Shown: positions 48,705 to 55,658 of the stretch, in pieces
Numbering within the stretch: position 1 is the first letter of the stretch
Layout: every line of letters starts with the position of its first letter
The notes under the pieces: model-generated
What the model was told of the DNA's origin: nothing
Databases searched by the model: none
What the model saw: only the letters and a program-made list of their open reading frames with translations
Program-made: the position numbers and the translations under genes
DNA from: Anaerolineales bacterium UBA5797
GTDB lineage: Bacteria > Chloroflexota > Anaerolineae > Anaerolineales > Villigracilaceae
NCBI GenBank assembly: GCA_002418205.1
Contig: DIDP01000042.1
Coordinates: 1 to 60,969, forward strand
Direction of reading: 5' to 3'
Length of the DNA stretch: 60,969 bases

Positions 48705-49805
48705 ATGTCAGAGCAATCCAGGCACGGTTATCTCGTCCTTGCAGATATCAGCGGATACACATCCTTTCTCGCGAAGGTGGAACTTGAGCACGCACATGAG
48801 ATCCTCACCGACCTGCTCGAAGTGATCTTGGACAGGTTCCAGTCCCTTCTCACGATCTCCAAATTGGAAGGGGACGCGGTCTTCGCCTATGTGGATGAAA
48901 CGTCCGTGCCGCGCGGGGAAACTTTATTGGAACTGGTCGAAAGCACCTACGTCGCATTCCGTCAGCGGCGCGATACATCCAACCGGGCAACCACCTGTTC
49001 CTGCCGCGCCTGCCAGTCCATGCCGTCGCTGGAGTTAAAGTTCTTCGTCCACCACGGCAACTTCATCGTCCAGCATGTGGCGGGGATTCGGGAACTGGTC
49101 GGCTCGGACGTGAACCTCGTCCACCGCCTGATGAAGAACCACATCTTCGAACACACCGGCTGGAAGGCTTACGCCATGTTCACCAGGACTGCCATGGAAT
49201 GCATGAAGCTGGATCTGGATGAAGTCCACAGGCAGATCGAGACTTATGAGCATCTTGGCGATATCGATACGGTCACGATTAACCTGATCCCGCGCTATGA
49301 GGCGATCATCGCAGCGCAAAAATTTTATATTTCAGAGGCGGAAGCCGATCTGTCGGTGGCTCATGAATTCGATATTCCCCAGATCGAACTCTGGCAAATA
49401 TTGACATCCCCTGAAACACTCAACGCCCTTGCTAAGAATGCAGTCACCTGGTCAGCGTTGAAACGTCCAAACGGACGCAACGGGGTTGGCGCGGTCAATC
49501 ATTGCGCACACGGCAAAGGCGCCCTCCAGACCACCATCCTCGACTGGAAACCCTTCGATTATTTCGTTCAATATGGAGTGGATGGAAATCAGAAGTGGTA
49601 CGACTTATATGAGATCAAACCGCTCCCGGACAAAAAAGGTTCCGTGTTTATCTGCCGCTGGAAAGCGGACATGGGCATGCCGCGCTGGCTTACCAGGCTT
49701 ATGGGCAAATTCATGGTTCGAAAGTTGATGAACAGTTTCTTCGAGCAGATCGAAAACTATATAGCCGACTCAAAACTACAGGAAGGTGCAAAAACCGGTC
49801 AATGA
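48705..49805 (+). CDS. DUF2652 protein with class III cyclase signature, fused to SRPBCC
   Basis: The 366-aa soluble protein has an N-terminal DUF2652 domain that I read as a class III nucleotidyl-cyclase homologue. Asp14 (LADISGYTSF) and Asp57 (KLEGDAVFAY) are 43 residues apart, as for the two metal ligands in cyclases. Lys53, Glu130 and the pair Asn137/Arg141 (GSDVNLVHR) match substrate and transition-state positions. A Cys cluster C98-x-C100-x2-C103 sits in the middle. The C-terminal ~150 residues form an SRPBCC (START-like) ligand-binding domain with the motif GVGAVNHCAHG. It overlaps the next gene by 4 nt. Neither activity nor ligand is known; the cyclase link is an inference from residue positions. 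Confidence 0.85.
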   Translation: MSEQSRHGYLVLADISGYTSFLAKVELEHAHEILTDLLEVILDRFQSLLTISKLEGDAVFAYVDETSVPRGETLLELVESTYVAFRQRRDTSNRATTCSCRACQSMPSLELKFFVHHGNFIVQHVAGIRELVGSDVNLVHRLMKNHIFEHTGWKAYAMFTRTAMECMKLDLDEVHRQIETYEHLGDIDTVTINLIPRYEAIIAAQKFYISEAEADLSVAHEFDIPQIELWQILTSPETLNALAKNAVTWSALKRPNGRNGVGAVNHCAHGKGALQTTILDWKPFDYFVQYGVDGNQKWYDLYEIKPLPDKKGSVFICRWKADMGMPRWLTRLMGKFMVRKLMNSFFEQIENYIADSKLQEGAKTGQ

Positions 49806-50872
49806 ACGGACGATCCATCGAACGCGGCTATCCGCTTCTGGCAGATATTTCCGGGGTCGTTCCCTTTGTCATGGAATCCGAAATCGAGCATGCCAACGAG
49901 ATCATTCAGGAACTGCTCGAGTTCATCATCGCGAAACTCAACCCAACTTTCACCGTTGCGCAAATCGACGGCGATGCCGTGTTTGCGTACGCGCCTCAGG
50001 AACGCATCACGCGTGGCGAAACACTGTTCGAGCTTCTTGAATCCACCTATACAGCCTACAAGGACCAGCTCCTCCAGATCAGCCGCGTCCGCACCTGTGG
50101 CTGTAATGCCTGCCGCAACGCATCCAATCTCGATCTGAAGTTCGCCGTCCATTTCGGCGAATACATCCCCTCCGAATTCCACAAACAATTCGATCTCATC
50201 GGGCTGGCTCCCTTTTTCATCCGCAAACGGGAATGGAAGGCACCGGTCAAAGAGGCAAAGGATTGGCGGGGATACGCCCTCTTCACACAGGACTGCCTGT
50301 CCCAGCTTGGGCTTCATCCCGAAGACCTTCTTTCCGTTGAGATCCCCGGCGGTTCTGTCCGGACCTTCGGCTTGAATCTCGAATCCCGGTACGAATCCAC
50401 GCTGGAGAATCGCCGCGTTTTCATTACCGCCAATGAAGCCTTATACTCGTTCGCGCTCGAATTTCCCGCATCCCCCACCTCCCTCTGGCAATGGATCAAC
50501 GACCCGGAGAAACGCACCCGCTGGTACATCCTCAAATGGACGGCGCACGCCCGGCTCGGCGGGCGGACCGGTTCCGGCGCGGTCAATCACTGCAACCACG
50601 GCATCGGAGACACTCTGGAAACGATACTCGACTGGCATCCCTTCGAATATTACACATCCGAATATCGCATCCGCCCCTTCAATATAAGAATGCAACAGAC
50701 AACAAAGTTCGAGGCAGTATCGAACGATAATACGCGCCTGCATCTGAGCATCCAGCCCGCGGACGCTTCCGCAGGCTGGCTCACGAAATTCATGTGTCGC
50801 CTGTTCGCCATGTACGAAAAATATGCCCTAACCCGCCTGCAGCACCTGATGGAAACCGAAAAGAAAACATAG
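49802..50872 (+). CDS. Second DUF2652-SRPBCC protein, degenerate partner
   Basis: A 356-aa paralogue of the preceding gene with the same order: DUF2652, Cys cluster C99-x-C101-x2-C104, SRPBCC with GSGAVNHCNHG. The two metal-type Asp residues are kept (Asp15 in LADISGVVPF, Asp58 in IDGDAVFAY), but the Lys of the first protein is Gln54, its Asn is Phe138 and its Arg is Lys142. Class III cyclases work as dimers with shared active sites, so a pair in which one partner is degenerate could act as a heterodimer. ATG 49802 overlaps the upstream stop (ATGA), supporting equal expression. Terminator at 50927. Confidence 0.82.
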   Translation: MNGRSIERGYPLLADISGVVPFVMESEIEHANEIIQELLEFIIAKLNPTFTVAQIDGDAVFAYAPQERITRGETLFELLESTYTAYKDQLLQISRVRTCGCNACRNASNLDLKFAVHFGEYIPSEFHKQFDLIGLAPFFIRKREWKAPVKEAKDWRGYALFTQDCLSQLGLHPEDLLSVEIPGGSVRTFGLNLESRYESTLENRRVFITANEALYSFALEFPASPTSLWQWINDPEKRTRWYILKWTAHARLGGRTGSGAVNHCNHGIGDTLETILDWHPFEYYTSEYRIRPFNIRMQQTTKFEAVSNDNTRLHLSIQPADASAGWLTKFMCRLFAMYEKYALTRLQHLMETEKKT

Positions 50873-50926
50873 ACCACAATAGCAAGGAATGGACCGAAAA
50901 GTAAAGACGCGAAAACCAAAGACCAG

Positions 50927-50958
50927 GCCGCGGATATGAGTTCGCGGCTTTTGATTTT
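50927..50958 (+). terminator. Terminator after the DUF2652 pair
   Basis: An 8-bp stem GCCGCGGA/TTCGCGGC (50927-50934, 50941-50948; one G-U) followed by TTTTGATTTT. Confidence 0.75.
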
Positions 50959-51060
50959 CAAATAGTCGCATGGTTCCAAATAATCCCCCCTCCAGTAGGA
51001 TGCAGTTTCTCGGCTTTCCATTTATAAATGGACAGACCGCCAGACCAGCAAGGAGAATCC

Positions 51061-52263
51061 ATGTCAAGTGTAACTGCCGAGACGTTCGTCCAGGCGCCGG
51101 TTAGACTCGCCTACCGCGCCTTCACCAACGCCACCGCCCTGCGCGAATGGCTGTGCGACGTGGCAACCGCAGACCCTCACCCGCGCGGGCGCATGTACCT
51201 GTGGTGGCGCGGGGATTTTTACTCGAGCGGGCATTACCTTGAACTGGATGAAAACAAACGCATCAAATTCCGCTGGTTTGCGAATATCGATCCTGCGCCA
51301 ACCGAGGTGACTGTCACCGTTACCGAAAAGGACGGAGGCGCTTTGGTCTGCCTCGAACATCGCGTCCCTGAAGAAAACGGGTGGAAAAAGATGGCGGAGA
51401 CCTTCCGTCAAAACTGGGTGGACAGCCTCGAGAATCTCAAATCCGTTTTGGAGACGGGCATCGACCTGCGCATCGCGAACCGCCCCATGCTGGGGATCGT
51501 CCCCGGCGATTTCACCGAGGAACAGGCAAAGGCTTTGGGCGTTCCCGTGCGGGATGGGATCCGGCTCGATGATGTAGCGGCAGGCATGGGGGCGGAAAGA
51601 GCCGGTCTGCAAAAGGATGACGTCATCGTTGGGATGGATGAACATCCCATCAAAAATGATGCCGGCAGTCTGCCGAACGCGATCGCCGGAAAGAAAGGCG
51701 GCGAAAAGATCAAGGTCACCTATTATCGCGGCGCGGCGAAGAAGACCGTCACCATGACGTTGAGCAAACGCGACATGCCGGAGGTGCCGTTCGAGCCCGC
51801 TGAACTCGCCAGGAAAGCCCGCGCAGCGTATGAATCGGCGCTGACGAAACTGGAAAAATGTTTCGACGGCTACACCGACGAGCAAGCCCTGAAACGCCCG
51901 GCGCCGAACGAATGGAGCGCGCTGGAGGTGGTGGCTCACCTTGTGCAGGGGGAACGGTTCAACGCCACTTTTTTGACGAGCCTGATCGACGGCTACGAAT
52001 TGACTTCGGACGGTTTCGGCACCAACGTTACCGCGCAGGTCGAGGCGATGGTCAGGGCGAACCCATCCATCAAGCTGATGCTCTATGCGCTGCGCCGGAC
52101 GGTCGAGGAACTGCTGATCTACACCGAGTTGATCCCCGTTGAGTTTGCCGCGAACAAGGGCAGCTATTACCGCTTCGGATTCGGTCTGCTTCAGCCAGAC
52201 TTTCACCTTGCGGCGCACATCCAGCAGATCAAGAGCGCGTTGGTCGGGACCGGCAGATCATAA
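51061..52263 (+). CDS. SRPBCC (AHSA1-like) + PDZ + DinB-like protein
   Basis: A three-domain soluble protein of 400 aa. Residues 1-140 are an AHSA1-type SRPBCC domain (PVRLAYRAFTNATALREWL, WWRGDFYSSGHYLEL, EENGWKKMAETFRQNWVDSLENLKSVLE). Residues about 150-240 form a PDZ domain (MLGIVPGDFTEEQAKALGVPVRDGIRLDDV, AERAGLQKDDVIVGMDEHPI). Residues about 255-400 form a DinB/DUF664-type four-helix domain (AYESALTKLEKCFDGYTDEQALKRPAPNEWSALEVVAHLV). The combination is unusual; no catalytic residue set is evident. AAGGAG precedes ATG 51061. It follows the two SRPBCC-containing DUF2652 genes on the same strand, after a terminator, so a functional link is possible but unproven. Confidence 0.88.
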   Translation: MSSVTAETFVQAPVRLAYRAFTNATALREWLCDVATADPHPRGRMYLWWRGDFYSSGHYLELDENKRIKFRWFANIDPAPTEVTVTVTEKDGGALVCLEHRVPEENGWKKMAETFRQNWVDSLENLKSVLETGIDLRIANRPMLGIVPGDFTEEQAKALGVPVRDGIRLDDVAAGMGAERAGLQKDDVIVGMDEHPIKNDAGSLPNAIAGKKGGEKIKVTYYRGAAKKTVTMTLSKRDMPEVPFEPAELARKARAAYESALTKLEKCFDGYTDEQALKRPAPNEWSALEVVAHLVQGERFNATFLTSLIDGYELTSDGFGTNVTAQVEAMVRANPSIKLMLYALRRTVEELLIYTELIPVEFAANKGSYYRFGFGLLQPDFHLAAHIQQIKSALVGTGRS

Positions 52264-52350
52264 GGGTAAAAATCGCGGCAAATTTCGCCCCGCTTCGTTA
52301 TAAAATTCACAGCAGGTAAACCGCGTTAGGAATCACTGCTTATATTTGGG

Positions 52351-52356
52351 TATAAT
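52351..52356 (+). promoter_or_regulatory. -10 box of the Ser/Thr kinase gene
   Basis: TATAAT is followed by GCAAAT and ATG 52363, a 6-nt gap without a ribosome binding site. This implies a leaderless message. Confidence 0.55.
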
Positions 52357-52362
52357 GCAAAT

Positions 52363-54663
52363 ATGAGCAGTAATTGGGTCGGCAAGACCCTGGGCAAGGT
52401 TCAAATCGAATCACTGCTTGCGCGCGGGGGCGTGGCAGAGGTGTATTTAGGCACGCATACCTCCCTCCAACGCAAAGTCGCTGTCAAGATCCTGCGAAAT
52501 CCAAGCGAGGAACATTCCGACGCGCTGGACCGCTTCCAGCGCGAAGCGCGCGTGGTGGCGAACCTTCGCCACCCCAACATCGTGCAGGTCTTCGATTTCG
52601 ACATGGCAGACAACGACCCCTACCTTGTCATGGAATACATCCAGGGTCCATCGTTGTCGAAATACCTTCACACCCTTCATCAAAATGACGAACGGCTCGA
52701 ACTGCCTCATGTTGCCCGCCTGATCTTCGGCGTGGCAAGCGCGTTACAATACGCACACAACAACGGCATTATCCACCGCGATATCAAACCCGGGAACATC
52801 CTGCTCATCTCCCCTACGACTCAGATCGAAGCCGGTAAACCGCTTCCGGACGATTTCGAACCGGTTCTTACGGACTTTGGCCTGGTCCGGTTCCTGGACT
52901 CCAGCCGCCAGACGACAACGGGTGTGACCGCCGGGACGCCTGCTTATATGAGTCCCGAACAGGCTCGCGGTGAAACCACCGACGGTCGCACCGATGTCTA
53001 TTCGCTCGGCATCGTCCTGTATGAACTCCTTTCGGGGCATCTGCCATTCGATGGCGAGACCACCATGAGCATTCTGCTCAAGCATGTGAACGAGCCTCCG
53101 GCGCCCATCCCCGGTCTTTCACCGTTCATGCAAAAAGTGCTCGACCGTGCCCTCGCCAAGGATGTCAACGACCGCTTCCAGACTCCGTTGGAATTCGCCA
53201 AAGCCTTCGGCGCGGCTGTGGACATCAACCCCGCCACGATGCAGATGGAAAGCCTCGCCTCACTGGGACCCTCCACCATCGATACGGACAGCATCCTTTC
53301 GGGCGGAGCCTCAGCCCGGAAGAAACAGACGCCCCTGGCGCGGTGGATCCGCCCTGCGGTTGCTGGTGTGACAGTGGTTGCAATAGGCACGTTCGTCTTC
53401 CTCAACTCGAACGGGTCGCCATTCGCGGCGGCTCGGACCGAAACAATGACCATCCCGCCTGTCACAGAAACCTCCACGCGCACGCAGACACCCACACCGG
53501 CGATCATCCTTGGGCGCACCGGCGTGTTGCATTTCCAAAATGGGACTGCAATGGCTGACCAGGCTTCGCTCATCGCGGATGCAATGCTGGTCCCGCCCGA
53601 TGGTTATCACTATGAGGTCTGGCTGGTGAACGAAACTGAGCGTATCAGCCTCGGGATTCTGTCACTGAACGACATTGGCCAGGGCGAATTGACCTTCAAG
53701 GAAGGTCAGGGTATCAACCTCGTCTCCCTGTATGACACGGTCGAGGTCACGCTCGAACCCAACCCGGATGAAGACCCGCAGACCACCGGCAATGTGGTCT
53801 ATGCCTTCACCCTTCCCGAGGAAGGGCTGGTCAATGTGCGTCATTTGCTGTCAGCCTACCCGGATACGCCCGATGAATCCCCGCTGATCAAGGGACTATA
53901 TGCGAACATCAAGATGATCGAAGAGTTCGCGAAGGAAATGCAAAAGGCTTCGGACAACGGCAATCAGGCGCGGGCATTGCAAAATGCAGAAGCCATCCTG
54001 AACGTCATTTCCGGTGACCAGAGCCCCAACAACAAGGACTGGAACAACGACGGCGAAGTTGCCGACCCAAGCGATGGCTATGGGCTTCTATTGAATGGCA
54101 GTCATCTGGGATATTTGCAAACAGTGTTCACCGAGGCGGACGCCGCCGTCAACTCGCCCGGGGCGACAACTCAAATGGTCGAATACGGCGAGGGACTAAA
54201 GGTCAGTATGCAGAATTTGGCGCAATGGACACCACAGTTGCGCGACCTGATCCTGGAGATCCTGAATTCCCCAGCCGGGTCCGATGTCAAACAACAGATC
54301 GTTGACTCCGTCGCGCTTGCAGACCGGATGCTCAACGGCATCGATCTCGATGGAGACGGAAAGATCGAAATCCAGCCGGGGGAAAGCGGCGCGCAGCTCG
54401 CGTTTGATCAGGCGTTTCACATGGCGGATATGCCTCTCTCACCGGTCGGTATCCAGAATATCGGCACCGGCACGCCCACCTTCATCAGCGTGACATCTGC
54501 CTCCTCAAGTGGAGGCGGCGGAGGCGGAGGAGGGGGTGGAAATGTCGCGCCAACGCCCAAGCCAGGCAGCACACCGCCCGGCCAGGTTAAAACAGATAAA
54601 CCGCCTCCTCCGGGGCAGGATAATAAACCGCCAAAGCCGCCCAAAAAAGATAACAACAAATAA
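52363..54663 (+). CDS. Membrane Ser/Thr protein kinase with extracytoplasmic RskA-like and EF-hand-like regions
   Basis: A Hanks-type kinase (about 10-285): Gly-rich loop ARGGVAEVY, Lys42 (VAVKIL), catalytic loop HRDIKPGN, DFG, and APE-like SPEQARG. One membrane helix lies near 330-348 (AGVTVVAIGTFVFL). Outside, a region like the RskA-type anti-sigma C-terminal domain follows (GVLHFQNGTAMADQ, YHYEVWLVNETERISLG), then a domain with two Asp-rich loops, NNKDWNNDGEVADPSDG and DLDGDGKIEIQPGE, the latter an EF-hand-like calcium loop. A Gly/Pro/Lys-rich tail ends the 766-aa protein. ATG 52363 lies 6 nt after TATAAT. The ligand and targets are unknown. Confidence 0.93.
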   Translation: MSSNWVGKTLGKVQIESLLARGGVAEVYLGTHTSLQRKVAVKILRNPSEEHSDALDRFQREARVVANLRHPNIVQVFDFDMADNDPYLVMEYIQGPSLSKYLHTLHQNDERLELPHVARLIFGVASALQYAHNNGIIHRDIKPGNILLISPTTQIEAGKPLPDDFEPVLTDFGLVRFLDSSRQTTTGVTAGTPAYMSPEQARGETTDGRTDVYSLGIVLYELLSGHLPFDGETTMSILLKHVNEPPAPIPGLSPFMQKVLDRALAKDVNDRFQTPLEFAKAFGAAVDINPATMQMESLASLGPSTIDTDSILSGGASARKKQTPLARWIRPAVAGVTVVAIGTFVFLNSNGSPFAAARTETMTIPPVTETSTRTQTPTPAIILGRTGVLHFQNGTAMADQASLIADAMLVPPDGYHYEVWLVNETERISLGILSLNDIGQGELTFKEGQGINLVSLYDTVEVTLEPNPDEDPQTTGNVVYAFTLPEEGLVNVRHLLSAYPDTPDESPLIKGLYANIKMIEEFAKEMQKASDNGNQARALQNAEAILNVISGDQSPNNKDWNNDGEVADPSDGYGLLLNGSHLGYLQTVFTEADAAVNSPGATTQMVEYGEGLKVSMQNLAQWTPQLRDLILEILNSPAGSDVKQQIVDSVALADRMLNGIDLDGDGKIEIQPGESGAQLAFDQAFHMADMPLSPVGIQNIGTGTPTFISVTSASSSGGGGGGGGGGNVAPTPKPGSTPPGQVKTDKPPPPGQDNKPPKPPKKDNNK

Positions 54664-54689
54664 CCTGCTTTTGCAGGTTATTTGTTGTT
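54652..54689 (+). terminator. Hairpin terminator overlapping the kinase stop
   Basis: A 17-bp perfect stem (54652-54668, 54673-54689) with a TTTT loop includes the TAA at 54661-54663. The right arm is TTATTTGTTGTT-rich, taking the place of a T tract. Confidence 0.75.
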
Positions 54690-54721
54690 GACTGGTCTCC
54701 ACGTAACTGTCAAACGAATCG

Positions 54722-55468
54722 CTACTTCGCCTTTCCCTGGTTTGCCACCGCCGCAGCCTTCTTTGCCGCTTCCTCGGGATCACCAAGGTAATAACTTTTG
54801 ATTGCCTTCAGATCGTCGTCGAGTTCATAGACCAGCGGCAGACCCGTGGGAATGTTCAACCCGGGAATATCCTCATCTGAAATATGATCGAGATACTTCA
54901 CCAGCGCGCGGATGCTGTTGCCGTGCGCGGCAATGATGACGCGCTTGCCGGATTTGATCACCGGGGTCAGCGCGGAATGCCAGTAAGGCAGGACACGTTC
55001 CAGGGTGATCTTAAGCGATTCGGTGGCTGGCAATTGTTCGGGAGTCAATGAGGCGTAGCGCGGGTCATATTTCGGGTGACGCTCGTCCGTCTCTTCCAAT
55101 GCGGGCGGCGGCACATCGTAACTGCGTCGCCAGATATGCACCTGCTCCTCGCCAAACTTCTTCGCCATCTCCGCCTTGTTCAATCCCTGCAGCGCGCCGT
55201 AATGACGCTCATTGAGCTGCCAGGCATTGGTGACGGGAATCCATTCGAGATTCATCTCCTCCAGAACGATCCACAAGGTCAGGATGGCGCGCCGCAGCAC
55301 GGATGTATATGCCACGTCGAAAACGTAACCTTCCTGTTTCAATAACCTCCCGGCCTCAAGCGCCTCCGCCCTGCCCTGCTCGGTGAGTCCAACATCCGTC
55401 CAGCCCGTAAAGCGGTTCTCAAGGTTCCAGACACTTTGTCCATGACGGACCAACACAAGTTTATACAT
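54722..55468 (-). CDS. gpmA: 2,3-bisphosphoglycerate-dependent phosphoglycerate mutase
   Basis: Glycolytic mutase interconverting 3- and 2-phosphoglycerate. The phosphohistidine is His9 in LVRHGQSVWN, the second catalytic His is in IIAAHGNSIRAL (about residue 182), and NLENRFTGWTDVGLTEQG and RHYGALQGLNKAE are diagnostic of the dPGM family. The 248-aa length is normal; the C-terminus ends in an Ala/Lys-rich tail (AAKKAAAVANQGKAK). AAGGAGAC precedes ATG 55468. It is convergent with the kinase gene and divergent from mutS. Confidence 0.96.
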   Translation of the reverse strand: MYKLVLVRHGQSVWNLENRFTGWTDVGLTEQGRAEALEAGRLLKQEGYVFDVAYTSVLRRAILTLWIVLEEMNLEWIPVTNAWQLNERHYGALQGLNKAEMAKKFGEEQVHIWRRSYDVPPPALEETDERHPKYDPRYASLTPEQLPATESLKITLERVLPYWHSALTPVIKSGKRVIIAAHGNSIRALVKYLDHISDEDIPGLNIPTGLPLVYELDDDLKAIKSYYLGDPEEAAKKAAAVANQGKAK

Positions 55469-55646
55469 GAGTCTCCTTCGTCGTTGCAAGTGGCGCTTTA
55501 TGCCACGCAGCAATCTTCAATTTTGTTACGAGGGATTATACCAATTCAATCCGTAACGCGACCTTCGAACCGCAACCCAAAGGCCCATAAATATCGCGCC
55601 GCAGAATCATTGTGATTGGAATGGTTTTCGTAAAATAATCCTATAG

Positions 55647-55652
55647 TAAAAT
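55647..55652 (+). promoter_or_regulatory. -10 box of mutS
   Basis: TAAAAT, within TATAGTAAAAT, is followed by 6 nt and ATG 55659. No ribosome binding site is present. Confidence 0.5.
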
Positions 55653-55658
55653 CAGCCC

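Noticed and set aside
50650..51021. 123-aa minus-strand frame with a hydrophobic stretch
   Set aside because: Overlaps the 3' end of the second DUF2652 gene and its terminator; no start site and no homology features.
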